From assembly GCF_024753135.1 (NCBI RefSeq), contig NZ_JANUGP010000033.1, forward strand, positions 1-64,000: a DNA stretch of 64,000 nucleotides. Direction: 5' to 3'. This DNA comes from Streptomyces pyxinicus (lineage in GTDB: Bacteria; Actinomycetota; Actinomycetes; Streptomycetales; Streptomycetaceae). The translations under genes were made by a program, and so were the position numbers. This document shows positions 51,040 through 60,095 of the stretch, piece by piece (the first letter of the stretch is position 1; each line of letters starts with the position of its first letter). The notes beneath the pieces are model-generated. The model saw only the letters and a program-made list of their open reading frames with translations. It was not told the DNA's origin and made no database searches.

Positions 51040-52032
51040 TCAGCCGGACTGCCCTCCGAGCGCCTTCTCGACGCTGTCCACGACCCCCAGGGCGTCGCTG
51101 TACGAACCGGGCAGGAAGTCGGCGGTACCGACCACACGGCCCCGCTTCGCGGCCGGCAGCTCCTTGAACGCGCGCAGGGCGAACAGCTTCTGGATGTCGT
51201 TGGCCGGGGAGCCGTCGTTGTTCGTGTAGTAGACGACGTAGTCGGCGTCCTTCAGCAGGTCCGCCCGCTCGTACGACACCGACCGCGTCCGGCCCTTGCC
51301 GACCGAGGCGGTGGCGGAGGCGAACCGGGCGCCCAGCCTGGCGAGGATGTCCCCGACCGGCGAGGTGGAGCCGTAGATCCAGTAGTTGCCGCTGTCGAAG
51401 CCGCCCTGTACCACGTCCCAGCTGCTGCCCGACAGTTTCGCGCCGTCGGCCTCGCGCACCGCGGCGATCCGGTCGGTGTACGTCTTCTTCAGCCGCGTGA
51501 GCTGCGCCGTGCGGTTCACGAACCGGGCCGTGGCGTCCGGGTACGCGGTCCAGGAGGCGCTCTCGTCGAAGGACGCGAACGCGGTCGGCGCGATCGCCGA
51601 CAGCTTCCGGTACGCCTTGGACAGGTAGGGCACGTCGACGCCGACGATCAGGTCCGGCTTGAGCGCGGCGATCCGCTCGTAGTCGATGTCGGCGCCGTTC
51701 GTCACCTTCGCCGCGGCCTTCCAGCGCTTGAGGTAGCGCGACGGCACGTAGGTGGCGCCGCTGTTCTCCACGCCGACGGGCTTGACGCCCAGGTCGAGCA
51801 GCGACTCGGTGGACCAGGAGTGCACGGAGACGATCCGCAGCGGGCGGGCGGGCACGGTCACCTTGCCGTGCGCCGTGGCGACCGTACGGGTCGCGGCCCC
51901 GCCGCCGGTGTCCGTGGCCGACGGCGCGGACGAACCGCAGGCGGTCACGGCGAACGCGCACGCGAGCGCGGTGGCGGCCGCGGCCGGGCGCGCCAGGCGG
52001 GTGCGCGGGGTGGGAGAGGGTGCGGACTTCAT
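51040..52032 (-). CDS. Siderophore-binding lipoprotein 2
   Basis: 330 residues. A lipobox VTAC (Cys about residue 32) follows a signal with two twin Arg/Pro stretches. FepB/FhuD-type lobes: RPLRIVSVHSWSTESLLDLG, AALKPDLIVGVDVPYLSKAY and a C-terminal DALGVVDSVEKAL. It is only distantly like binding protein 1. It lies at the distal end of the 55382-51040 operon, 53 bases after binding protein 3. Ligand unknown. Confidence 0.9.
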   Translation of the reverse strand: MKSAPSPTPRTRLARPAAAATALACAFAVTACGSSAPSATDTGGGAATRTVATAHGKVTVPARPLRIVSVHSWSTESLLDLGVKPVGVENSGATYVPSRYLKRWKAAAKVTNGADIDYERIAALKPDLIVGVDVPYLSKAYRKLSAIAPTAFASFDESASWTAYPDATARFVNRTAQLTRLKKTYTDRIAAVREADGAKLSGSSWDVVQGGFDSGNYWIYGSTSPVGDILARLGARFASATASVGKGRTRSVSYERADLLKDADYVVYYTNNDGSPANDIQKLFALRAFKELPAAKRGRVVGTADFLPGSYSDALGVVDSVEKALGGQSG

Positions 52033-52085
52033 CGGGGATCCAGGGGTGCGGGGCCGGGGCTTCGGGTCCCGGCCGGTGGCGGGCT

Positions 52086-53117
52086 TCAGGAGGCGGAGCG
52101 CGGTCCGACGCCGGCGCGGGCGGAGTGCACGTGCGTGGCCAGGCCGTCGAGCAGGACGGTGAAGTTCTCCCAGCTGTAGGCGTACCAGGAGGCCAGTTCG
52201 GGCTTCCAGAGCTGGCCGGCCCGGACGGCGGGCGCGCGCTTCCACAGCGGGTTGTCCGGCAGCGGGTCGGACACCGCCCACACCAGCAGGTCGGCCGGGA
52301 GGGACGGCACGTTCTCCCAGCTGACCGCCTGGCTGTACGTGTTGTCCTTGCCGCCGGGCACCGGCAGCAGGCGCATGCCCAGCGCGCTCACCGTCTTCAG
52401 CACGGCCCAGGTGTCGGGGTTCATCACGCCGATGGTGTTCTTGTCGATGCCGAAGACGAACCCGACCCTGAGGTCCCGGTTGGCGGCGACGGCCTTACGC
52501 AGCCGGCTGCCGGCCTGCTGGTAACGCTCCTTGGCGGCGGAGTCGGTGAGCCGGCCGCCGAGGGAGCGGGTGAGCCGGTCGGCGGTGCCGGCGATTCTCT
52601 CGATCGACCGGTAGGTGCTCAGACCGACCACGGGCGCGATCTTGGAGACCTCCGGGAGCTGGGAGGCGACCTGGAGGGTGCCGTCGGGCTGTACGGCGTC
52701 GATCAGCAGGTCCGGGCGGGCCTGGGCGAGCGCTTCGAGCCGTACGCCCTTGTCGGCGGAGTAGATCTTCGCGACCCCGGACCAGTCCGGGCCGACGGCC
52801 TTGACGATGCCCTGCCCGGAGTCGGTGGCGGCGACCGGGTGCAGACCGGCGGCCCACAGCGAGGCGCCCACGGTGTCGGTGAGGAACGCGATCCGCTTCG
52901 GCCGCCGGGACAGCCGTACGGTACGGCCCCGGTCGTCGGTGAAGCTCCACGCCTCGCCGCCGGAACCGCCGGACGAGGACGAGTCGTCGGACCCGCACGC
53001 GGACAGGCCGAACAGGGCGGCGGCGCCGAGACCGCCGGCGAGCAGTCCGCGCCGGGTCGGGCGGACGGCGGACAGGGGAAGGATCTCTCGGCGTCGTTCG
53101 AGGGTCGCGCTGGGCAT
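52086..53117 (-). CDS. Siderophore-binding lipoprotein 3 (probable Tat export)
   Basis: 343 residues. TRRGLLAGGLGAAALFGLSAC combines a twin-arginine start with a lipobox LSAC (Cys about residue 41), so Tat-exported lipoprotein. Binding-protein lobes: RPKRIAFLTDTVGASLWAAG, ALAQARPDLLIDAV and NRDLRVGFVFGIDKN. It follows the second permease gene; a palindrome at 53147-53164 lies between them. Confidence 0.9.
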   Translation of the reverse strand: MPSATLERRREILPLSAVRPTRRGLLAGGLGAAALFGLSACGSDDSSSSGGSGGEAWSFTDDRGRTVRLSRRPKRIAFLTDTVGASLWAAGLHPVAATDSGQGIVKAVGPDWSGVAKIYSADKGVRLEALAQARPDLLIDAVQPDGTLQVASQLPEVSKIAPVVGLSTYRSIERIAGTADRLTRSLGGRLTDSAAKERYQQAGSRLRKAVAANRDLRVGFVFGIDKNTIGVMNPDTWAVLKTVSALGMRLLPVPGGKDNTYSQAVSWENVPSLPADLLVWAVSDPLPDNPLWKRAPAVRAGQLWKPELASWYAYSWENFTVLLDGLATHVHSARAGVGPRSAS

Positions 53118-53146
53118 GGGTGTGTCCTTGGGAGGTGATGAGGGTG

Positions 53147-53164
53147 CGGCCGCTGCAGCGGCCG
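53147..53164. promoter_or_regulatory. Intercistronic palindrome
   Basis: Perfect 18-base palindrome CGGCCGCTGCAGCGGCCG between permease 2 and binding protein 3. As RNA it would form a GC hairpin that could attenuate read-through or stabilise one part of the operon message. Confidence 0.4.
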
Positions 53165-53226
53165 GTGAGGGAGGCTTCAGTGAGGGGACCGGGGTAACAG
53201 GCCCCCGGACGCGCGCGGGGAAGCGT

Positions 53227-54315
53227 TCACGCCCGGGCCGCCCGCCGCCGGGCCACGAGCAGCCGGCACAGGTAGAGGCCGCCGAGCACGCCGGTCAGCG
53301 CGCCGACCGGCAACTCCGTGCCGGGCAGTACCCGTTGGGCGGCGAAGTCGCTCGCCGCCAGCAGCAGCGCGCCCATCACACCGGCGGGCACGAGCAGCGC
53401 GCCGGAGGAGCGGACCAGGGGGCGGCACAGGTGCGGGGCGGCCAGGGCGACGAAGGTGATCGGGCCGACCGCGGCGGTCGTGACGGCCGCGAGCCCCGTG
53501 GCGCAGACCGCCAGTACGAGCCGGGCGCGGCCCACCGGCACCCCGAGCCCGCGGGCGGTGTCCTCGCCCAGCTCCAGCCAGTCGAGGGCACGGGCGGCGA
53601 GCACGGTCGCGGGCACCAGCACGGCCAGGGCGGCGGCCAGGGGCGTGACGACCGCCCAGCTCGCCGAGTTGAGACTGCCGATCAGCCAGATCTGCGCGTC
53701 CTGCGCCTCGTACAGGCTGGCCCGGGTCAGCAGGTAGGCGGTGAGGGAGGTGAGCATCGCGCTGACGCCGATCCCGACCAGCACGACCCGGTAGCCGACG
53801 GCCGCACCGCGCCCCGCCGCCAGCAGGCCGACGGCCAGGGCCGTGACCAGGCCGCCCGCGAGGGACCCGGCGGCGGTGGCGTACGGCCCCCCGTGGAAGA
53901 GCACGATCTCCACCACGGCACCGCTCGCCGCACCGCTGGTGAAGCCGACGATGTCCGGACTGCCCAGCGGATTGCGGGACATGCTCTGGAACACCGCGCC
54001 GCTCATCCCGAGCGCGCCGCCGGCCAGCAGGGCGCACACCAGACGCGGCAGCCGCAGACTCGTCACGATGAAGGAGTCGGCGCCGGTGCCGTGGCCGGTG
54101 AGGCAGGCCAGCACGGCGGGCAGCGGTACGCGGTAGGCGCCGGTGGTGAGGCCGAGGGCGCCGACCACGAGGCACCCGGCGGTCAGGGCCAGGCACACCA
54201 GCACCGTGCGGGGCCGCCAGCGCAGCGACACCCGGCCGCCGTACAGGCGCAGCACCCGGCCGCGCAGGGCCGTTTCGGGCGCAGAGAGGGGGGAGAGGGT
54301 GGTCGGGGCGTTCAC
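53227..54315 (-). CDS. Siderophore ABC permease 2 (FecD-like)
   Basis: 362 residues, about nine to ten helices. LPRLVCALLAGGALGMSGAVFQ, NPLGSPDIVGFTSGAASGA and the ATPase-contact loop VGPITFVALAAPHLCRPL mark FecCD permeases. The GTG at 54313-54315 overlaps the TGA of permease 1 (GTGA). The two permeases should form a heterodimer. No ATPase gene is in this operon. Confidence 0.92.
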   Translation of the reverse strand: MNAPTTLSPLSAPETALRGRVLRLYGGRVSLRWRPRTVLVCLALTAGCLVVGALGLTTGAYRVPLPAVLACLTGHGTGADSFIVTSLRLPRLVCALLAGGALGMSGAVFQSMSRNPLGSPDIVGFTSGAASGAVVEIVLFHGGPYATAAGSLAGGLVTALAVGLLAAGRGAAVGYRVVLVGIGVSAMLTSLTAYLLTRASLYEAQDAQIWLIGSLNSASWAVVTPLAAALAVLVPATVLAARALDWLELGEDTARGLGVPVGRARLVLAVCATGLAAVTTAAVGPITFVALAAPHLCRPLVRSSGALLVPAGVMGALLLAASDFAAQRVLPGTELPVGALTGVLGGLYLCRLLVARRRAARA

Positions 54316-55382
54316 AGCTCGGCGATCCTGCGGCGACGGACGAGGGCGATGAAGACGGGCGCGCCGGCGAAGGCCGTCACGATCCCGGCCTGGATCTCGC
54401 CGGGTGGCGCGACGACCCGGCCGAGGATGTCGGACCCGAGGAGCAGGGTCGCGCCGAACACCATCGAGTACGGCAGCAGCCAGCGGTGGCCGGGCCCGGT
54501 GAGCGCCCGGGCCAGGTGGGGCACGGCCAGGCCGACGAACGTGATCGGGCCGACCGCCGCCGTCGCCGCCCCGCACAGCAGGGTGACCGCGAGCATCCCG
54601 AGGACCCGGGTGCGGCGGACACCGGTGCCGAGCGCGCGGGCCGTCTCGTCGCCGAGCGCGAGGGCGTTGAGCGAGCCGGACAGACCGAGGGCGAGCAGGG
54701 CGCCGGCGCCGAGGAACGGCAGCACCTCGGTGACCACGGACATCGGCTGCCCGGCCAGCGAGCCCACCCCCCAGAACCGGAACTGGTCGAACACGTCCGG
54801 GCGGAGCAGGGTGACGACCGAGATCAGCGCGCTGAGCACGGCGCTCACCGCCGTGCCCGCGAGCGCCAGCCGCACCGGCCCGGGACCGGACCGGCCGCGC
54901 GAGCCGAGCAGCTGCACCGCCGCGGCGGCGAGCCCCGCGCCCGCGAAGGCGAACCACACGCAGAAGGAGGGGTCGGTGCTGCGCCACAGGGCGATCGCGA
55001 CGACCACGGCGGCCGAGGCGCCCATGTTGACGCCGAGGATGCCGGGATCGGCGAGCGGGTTGCGGGTCAGCGCCTGCATCAGGACACCCGCGAGGCCGAG
55101 CGCGGCACCGACCACGACGCCGAGCAGCGTCCGGGGCAGCCGCAGGTCCAGGACGACCGAGTCGTCCACCGAGTCCCGGCCGTGGACCAGCGCGCGCAGC
55201 ACCTCGCCGGGCGGGATGGCCTTGGCGCCGACGGCCACGCTCAGCACGGCCACCAGGACCAGCAGCGCGCACGCGAGGAGCAGCCCGGACAGCCGCGCGG
55301 CGGCCACGTCCGTGCGCCGTCTTCGGCCGGTGTGCCCGGTCTGCGGCACCCCATCGGTGGCGCTGATCGTGGTGGTGCCCAT
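54312..55382 (-). CDS. Siderophore ABC permease 1 (FecC-like)
   Basis: 356 residues. LPRTLLGVVVGAALGLAGVLM, NPLADPGILGVNMGASAAV and VGPITFVGLAVPHLARAL are FecCD motifs. The ATG at 55380-55382 has a GAGGAG site 5 bases upstream; an earlier in-frame ATG at 55400 lacks one. It begins the second importer operon, 58 bases downstream of an iron box. Confidence 0.92.
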   Translation of the reverse strand: MGTTTISATDGVPQTGHTGRRRRTDVAAARLSGLLLACALLVLVAVLSVAVGAKAIPPGEVLRALVHGRDSVDDSVVLDLRLPRTLLGVVVGAALGLAGVLMQALTRNPLADPGILGVNMGASAAVVVAIALWRSTDPSFCVWFAFAGAGLAAAAVQLLGSRGRSGPGPVRLALAGTAVSAVLSALISVVTLLRPDVFDQFRFWGVGSLAGQPMSVVTEVLPFLGAGALLALGLSGSLNALALGDETARALGTGVRRTRVLGMLAVTLLCGAATAAVGPITFVGLAVPHLARALTGPGHRWLLPYSMVFGATLLLGSDILGRVVAPPGEIQAGIVTAFAGAPVFIALVRRRRIAEL

Positions 55383-55440
55383 CGTGCTCCTCGGCGACAT
55401 GCCTGTGACAAACCTGCCGATACCAGGAACCGGCGGGGGA

Positions 55441-55459
55441 TTAGCTTAGCCTTGCCTAA
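55441..55459 (-). promoter_or_regulatory. Iron box for the second importer operon
   Basis: Minus-strand TTAGGCAAGGCTAAGCTAA keeps the TTAGG and TAA ends and the AGGCTAA core of the DmdR consensus. It is upstream of permease 1. Confidence 0.8.
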
Positions 55460-55546
55460 TCACGCTATAGACCCCGCCGCAGGCACGACAAGGCGGCCGG
55501 ACGCCAGCTCATGTCGCCGATCCGCCATCCCGTACCGGACCCGGTT

Positions 55547-56302
55547 TCAAGGGGTTTCGCCCGCTTCATCCCGCGTCCGGGCGGCGTACGCGGCGGGCGT
55601 GGCCCCGGTCACCCGGCGGAACGCGGCCACGAAGGCACTGGGTGTGGCATAGCCCACGCGCTCGGCCACCCGGCCCACCGGCTCCCCCTCGGCCAGGTAC
55701 ACGAGGGCGGCCTGGAGCCGGGCGTGGGTGCGCCACTGAGTGAACGTCATGTCCGTCTCGGCGAGGAAGAGCCGCAGCAGCGTACGGGTGCTGGACCCCA
55801 CGGCCCGCGCCAGCTCGGCCAGTCCGCGCTGGTCCGCCGGGTCGTCCAGCAGCAGCGCGGCCACCTCCCGGGCCCGCGCGTCGGACGGCAGCGGCAGTTC
55901 GAACACGGCCCCGACCGCCAGCCGCAGCACCGCGAGCAGCACCGCCTCGGCGTGCCCGCGCACTCCGGGCGCCAGGTCCCCGGCCAGGTAGGCGATGAGG
56001 TGGCGGGCGAGTGGCGAGACGGCGAGCACGGTCGGCCCGGGCCAGGCCAGCGGGCAGGTGTCCGGGTCCAGATAGACGCCCTGGAGCACCGACTCCCGCA
56101 GCGCTCCCGTGGCATGCCGGACACCGCCCGGGATCCACAGCGCCAGATGCGGCGGCAGCACCCAGCAGCGGTCCCGGATGTCGACCATCACCACACCGGT
56201 GCTGGCCCAGGCGAGCTGGTGCTCGGCGTGCACGTGGTGCCGGAAGGTCTGCCCCCGTGCCATCTCGAACCGTTCGAGATCGATGGTGTTCGCGTGTGCC
56301 AT
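55547..56302 (-). CDS. AraC-family regulator of the iron island
   Basis: 251 residues. An N-terminal cupin-like sensor (HHVHAEHQLAWASTGVVMVDI) precedes a C-terminal double helix-turn-helix (about residues 155-250: LAELARAVGSSTRTLLRLF, PVGRVAERVGYATPSAFVAAFRRVTG). This matches siderophore-responsive AraC regulators such as YbtA/AlcR in position and build. The ATG at 56300-56302 is chosen from the start of the cupin region. It is divergent from the ABC pair, with an iron box between. Confidence 0.88.
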   Translation of the reverse strand: MAHANTIDLERFEMARGQTFRHHVHAEHQLAWASTGVVMVDIRDRCWVLPPHLALWIPGGVRHATGALRESVLQGVYLDPDTCPLAWPGPTVLAVSPLARHLIAYLAGDLAPGVRGHAEAVLLAVLRLAVGAVFELPLPSDARAREVAALLLDDPADQRGLAELARAVGSSTRTLLRLFLAETDMTFTQWRTHARLQAALVYLAEGEPVGRVAERVGYATPSAFVAAFRRVTGATPAAYAARTRDEAGETP

Positions 56303-56390
56303 GACGGCGTCCCTGCCCCTGCCTCCGCGCCCCGGCCCGTCGTCCATGGCCGATGCACGACATACGGTGGCGCCCTGCTGCGTTTACGTC

Positions 56391-56409
56391 AAAAGTAAGG
56401 CGACCCTAA
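56391..56409. promoter_or_regulatory. Weak iron box between AraC and ABC genes
   Basis: AAGTAAGGCGACCCTAA retains AGGC and CCTAA of the consensus but has a divergent left end (about 13 of 19). It ends 4 bases before the first ABC gene start, so this transcript could be leaderless. Confidence 0.6.
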
Positions 56410-56413
56410 CGTA

Positions 56414-58108
56414 GTGGGGGTGACCGCACCCCCACTCGCCCCGCCGGCCCGCTCCACGCCCCCCGCCCCCGAACCGGCCCCGGCCGCCACCCCGCGCGCG
56501 CTGCTGTGGCGGTCCCTCGGTGACCGGCGCCGCGATCTGGCGCTGGCCTCCGCCCTGTTCAGCACCCACCAGCTCGGCGAGGCGCTGGTCCCGGTCATCG
56601 TCGGCGCCACGGTCGGCGCGGTCGTACGGCCCGGCGCGTCCGGTCCGCCGCTCGGCCCGCTCGCCCTGCTGGCGGCGGACTTCCTGTTGCTCTCCCTGTC
56701 CTACCGCTTCGGCGCCCGTGCCGCCGTACGCGCCCGGCAGCACACCGAGCACCGGATACGCATGGCGCTGACGGCACGGGTGCTGCGCCCGGCCGGCGGG
56801 GTCCGGCCCGCGCCGGGCGACCTGCTCAGCCGCGCTTCCGGGGACGCGGAGCGGGTGGGCGCCTTCGCCGGCACCCTCGCCACCACGGTGGCCGCCGTCG
56901 TCGTCCTGCTCGGCTCCACCGCCCTGCTGCTGCGCACCTCCCTCGAACTCGGCGCGCTCGTGGTGCTCGGCACCGCCGGGGTGCTGCTCGCGCAGAACCG
57001 CCTCTCGCACGTCCTGCGCCGCACCAGCGGCGCCGAACAGGCCCAGCAGGCGCGGGCCACCGCACTCGCCGAGGAACTGGTCCGGGGGCTGCGGGTCGTC
57101 AAGGGCGTCGGCGCCGAGCGGGCCGTCGCCGCCGACTACGCGCGGGTCAGCCGGGATGCCGTGCGCGCGGCACGCCGGGCCGTCTCCGCCGAGGGCGCGC
57201 TGGTCTCGGTGGGCGTGCTGCTCACCGGGCTCTATCTGACCGCCGTCGCCGCGATCGGCGGCACCCTCGCCCTGGACGGCCGGCTCGGCCTCGGCCGGCT
57301 CATCGCGGTGCTGGGCCTCGCGCAGTTCGTCATCGGCCCGATGCGGGTCCTCTCCGCCGCCCACGCCCGCTACGTCCGCGCCCTCGCGTCGGCGGCCCGC
57401 GTCCACGACGTGCTGAGCACCCCGCCCGCCGTACCGGAGCGGTCCCACACCCCCGCCGGCGAGCACGGACCCGGCGCCCTGGAGTTCCGTGCCGTGCCGC
57501 TGCCGGGCGGCGTCCGCGCCGACTGGTCCCTGCCCGCCGGGCGCATGACCGCGCTCGTGTGCGCGGACCCGGCCGTCGCCGACGCCGTGGCGCTGCTGCT
57601 GGCCCGCGAGGAGGACCCCGAGGGCGGGCGCATCCTGCTCGACGGCACCGATCTGCGGGACCTGCCGCTCGACCGGCTCCGGTCCGCCGTCCTGGTCGGC
57701 CATCACGAACCGGTGCTGCTGCCGGGCACCGTCGCCGACAACCTGGGCGCCCTCACCGACGACCCCGCCGCCGTGGCCGAGGCCACCCGGGCGTCCTTCG
57801 CCGACGAGGTCGTACGCGCCGTACCGCACGGAGCCGACACCCCGGTCGGCGACCGCGGCGAGATCCTCTCCGGCGGCCAGCGCCAACGCGTCGCACTGGG
57901 ACGCGCGCTGGCCGCCCGCCCACCGGTCCTGGTCCTGCACGACCCCACCACCGCGGTGGACGCGGTCACCGAGGACGCCATCGCCGAACGCGTACGACAG
58001 CTCCGCTCCCACCGCACCACCCTCGTCCTCACCGACAGCCCCGCCTGGCTCGCCCGCTGCGACCACGTCGTCCACGTGCCCGCCACCGCCCGGACGGCGA
58101 CCCGATGA
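56414..58108 (+). CDS. ABC exporter-fold half transporter A, degenerate ATP site
   Basis: 564 residues: six-helix exporter-type membrane domain (about residues 30-330) and a C-terminal nucleotide-binding domain. The signature LSGGQRQRVALGRAL is perfect. However, the Walker A position reads ALVCADPAVADAVALL with no GxxGxGKS, and Walker B reads LVLHDPTTAVD with the Asp-Glu pair altered. It must pair with the next gene, whose motifs are complementary. The start is GTG 56414 or GTG 56420. An AraC neighbour and iron box recall the YbtPQ and IrtAB siderophore importers. Confidence 0.88.
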   Translation: MGVTAPPLAPPARSTPPAPEPAPAATPRALLWRSLGDRRRDLALASALFSTHQLGEALVPVIVGATVGAVVRPGASGPPLGPLALLAADFLLLSLSYRFGARAAVRARQHTEHRIRMALTARVLRPAGGVRPAPGDLLSRASGDAERVGAFAGTLATTVAAVVVLLGSTALLLRTSLELGALVVLGTAGVLLAQNRLSHVLRRTSGAEQAQQARATALAEELVRGLRVVKGVGAERAVAADYARVSRDAVRAARRAVSAEGALVSVGVLLTGLYLTAVAAIGGTLALDGRLGLGRLIAVLGLAQFVIGPMRVLSAAHARYVRALASAARVHDVLSTPPAVPERSHTPAGEHGPGALEFRAVPLPGGVRADWSLPAGRMTALVCADPAVADAVALLLAREEDPEGGRILLDGTDLRDLPLDRLRSAVLVGHHEPVLLPGTVADNLGALTDDPAAVAEATRASFADEVVRAVPHGADTPVGDRGEILSGGQRQRVALGRALAARPPVLVLHDPTTAVDAVTEDAIAERVRQLRSHRTTLVLTDSPAWLARCDHVVHVPATARTATR

Positions 58109-58244
58109 CGGCCGCGACAGGGGGCGCCGACCGGCTGGGCCGCCACCGTACTGCTCGCGACCACTCGGGCCCGGCCGCGCCGACCGGCCCCGGACCGCTC
58201 CTCGCCCTGCCCTCCCCGAACCGAACGGTCACCCGATGACGGCC
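58100..58244 (+). repeat. Duplication scar between the two ABC genes
   Basis: ACCCGATGACGGCC occurs at 58100-58113 and 58231-58244. Between them, 58120-58159 matches 58481-58520 inside the next gene at 38 of 40 bases. The segment also contains an in-frame 44-codon ORF (58105-58239) with ATGA overlaps at both ends, most likely a remnant of the second ABC gene start rather than a functional gene. Confidence 0.75.
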
Positions 58245-60029
58245 CCCACCGCGACCCTGCTCCCCGTGGCCACCGCCCGCCAGACCCGCGCCCGTCTGCG
58301 GGCCGCCCTGCGCGGTGAACGGCCGGCGCTGTGGGCGGCGCTCGCCATGCTCGTCCTCGACAGCGCGCTCACGCTCGCGGGCCCGCTGGCGATCGGCCGG
58401 ATCACCCAGGCGGTCGCCGACCACCGCGGTGCGGGGGCGCTGACCGGACCCGTGCTGTTGCTGACCGTCGCCGCGGTGGCGGGGGCGCTGACCGGCTGGG
58501 CCGCCACCGTGCTGCTCGCGCGGGCCGTCCTGACCGTGACGGGCCGGCTCCGCGAGGACGCCCTCGCCGCTGCCCTGGCCCTGCCGGTGGACACCGTGGA
58601 AGCGGGCGGCACCGGCGACCTGGTGTCCCGTGTCTCCGGCGACGCCGAGCGCGTCTCGGAGGCCGCCTCCGGCGCGGTCGGCGACTTCGCCGCGGCGGCG
58701 CTGACGATCCTCGTCACCCTCGCCGGACTGGCCGCCCTGGACTGGCGGTTCGCCCTCGCCGGACTGATCGCCGTACCCCTCCAGGCGCACACCCTGCGCT
58801 GGTACCTGCGCACCTCCCGGCCCCTGTACGCGGCCGGCCGGAGTGCCGACGGCCGCCGTGCCTCCGCACTGCTCGGCGCCTTCACCGCCCTGCCCACCCT
58901 GCGCGCCCTGCGCCTCGCACCGGGCCGGCAGGCCGAGGTGGCGCAGACCTCGGCGGAGGCGATGGCGTACGAGTTCGGCGCCACCCGGGCCGCGACCCGC
59001 TTCTACGGCCGCCTGAACATCGCCGAGTTCACCGGGCTGAGCGCGATCCTCCTGGTGGCCTGGGCGCTGGTGCGCTCGGGGCACGCCGACATCGGCGCCG
59101 CGACCACGGCCGCCCTGTTCTTCGTCGGGCTCTTCGACCCGGTCAACACCCTGCTCGGCACCTTCGACAGCGTGCAGCAGGCGACCGCCGCGCTCGCCCG
59201 GATCGCCGGTCTCACCCTGAACGGGCCTGATAAGGAACGGAGTTCGGCACCAGGCGCCGTGCGGCCGGGGGAGGGGATCGTCGTGCGCGACCTCCGCCAC
59301 CGCTACGGCGACCACGGGCCGGACGTCCTGCGCGGGATCGGCCTCGACATCGCCCCCGGGCAGCGTCTTGCGGTGGTCGGCACGACCGGCTCGGGCAAGT
59401 CGACGCTGGCGAGCCTGATCGCCGGAACCCGGACACCGTACGCCGGCGGGGTCACGCTGGACGGCGTCCCCACCGACCAACTCGCCCAGCGGAGCGGGGA
59501 GTCCGCCCGGCGGATCGTGCTGGTCACCCAGGAGCACCACCTCTTCCCCGGCACGGTGGCGGACAACCTCCGGCTCGCCGGCCGTGCGGCATCGGCGCCG
59601 GACGTCGAGGCCGCCCTCGCCGCCGTCGGCGCCGCCGACTGGGTGGCCGCGCTGCCCGAGGGCGCCGACACGGTCGTCGGCCGGGGCGGCACCCGGCTGA
59701 CGGCACGTCAGGTGCAGCAACTCGCGCTCGCGCGGGTCCTGTTGCTCGACCCGGAGGTGGTGGTGCTGGACGAGGCGACGGCCGAGGCCGGCAGCGACAC
59801 CGCCCGGACCCTCGACCGGGCCGCCCTCGCGCTGACCGAGGGCCGCACCGCGGTCGTCGTGGCGCACCGGCTCTCCCAGGCGGCCACGGCCGACGTCGTC
59901 GTGGTGATGGCGGACGGCCGCGTGGTCGAGCGCGGGCACCCCGACGAACTGCGGGCGGCCGGCGGCGTGTACGCCCGCCTGTGGGAGTCCTGGACGCGCG
60001 GCGGCGACCGGACCCACCACCGCGGGTAA
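58236..60029 (+). CDS. ABC exporter-fold half transporter B, intact ATP site
   Basis: 597 residues: six-helix membrane domain (about 30-320) and nucleotide-binding domain. Walker A VVGTTGSGKSTLASL and Walker B VVVLDEATAEAG are intact, and the switch His is in VVAHRLSQ. The signature is degraded to LTARQVQQLALARV in place of LSGGQ. It is therefore the complement of half transporter A, giving one working composite site. Iron-box context supports siderophore import (IrtAB/YbtPQ-like) or export. Confidence 0.9.
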   Translation: MTAPTATLLPVATARQTRARLRAALRGERPALWAALAMLVLDSALTLAGPLAIGRITQAVADHRGAGALTGPVLLLTVAAVAGALTGWAATVLLARAVLTVTGRLREDALAAALALPVDTVEAGGTGDLVSRVSGDAERVSEAASGAVGDFAAAALTILVTLAGLAALDWRFALAGLIAVPLQAHTLRWYLRTSRPLYAAGRSADGRRASALLGAFTALPTLRALRLAPGRQAEVAQTSAEAMAYEFGATRAATRFYGRLNIAEFTGLSAILLVAWALVRSGHADIGAATTAALFFVGLFDPVNTLLGTFDSVQQATAALARIAGLTLNGPDKERSSAPGAVRPGEGIVVRDLRHRYGDHGPDVLRGIGLDIAPGQRLAVVGTTGSGKSTLASLIAGTRTPYAGGVTLDGVPTDQLAQRSGESARRIVLVTQEHHLFPGTVADNLRLAGRAASAPDVEAALAAVGAADWVAALPEGADTVVGRGGTRLTARQVQQLALARVLLLDPEVVVLDEATAEAGSDTARTLDRAALALTEGRTAVVVAHRLSQAATADVVVVMADGRVVERGHPDELRAAGGVYARLWESWTRGGDRTHHRG

Positions 60030-60045
60030 GGTAAGGCTAAGTTGC
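60027..60045 (+). promoter_or_regulatory. Partial iron box upstream of the amidohydrolase
   Basis: TAAGGTAAGGCTAAGTTGC keeps the left half of the DmdR consensus, with a weak right half. It overlaps the stop codon of the ABC gene and lies about 50 bases before the amidohydrolase start. Confidence 0.5.
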
Positions 60046-60095
60046 TGCCGGGGTGTTCGGGGCGTGACCCGCCCGGCGTCCCCAGGGGAGGTTTC

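Noticed and set aside
58105..58239. 44-codon ORF between the ABC genes as a genuine small protein
   Set aside because: Its sequence is explained by duplication from the start and interior of the next gene in a shifted frame.
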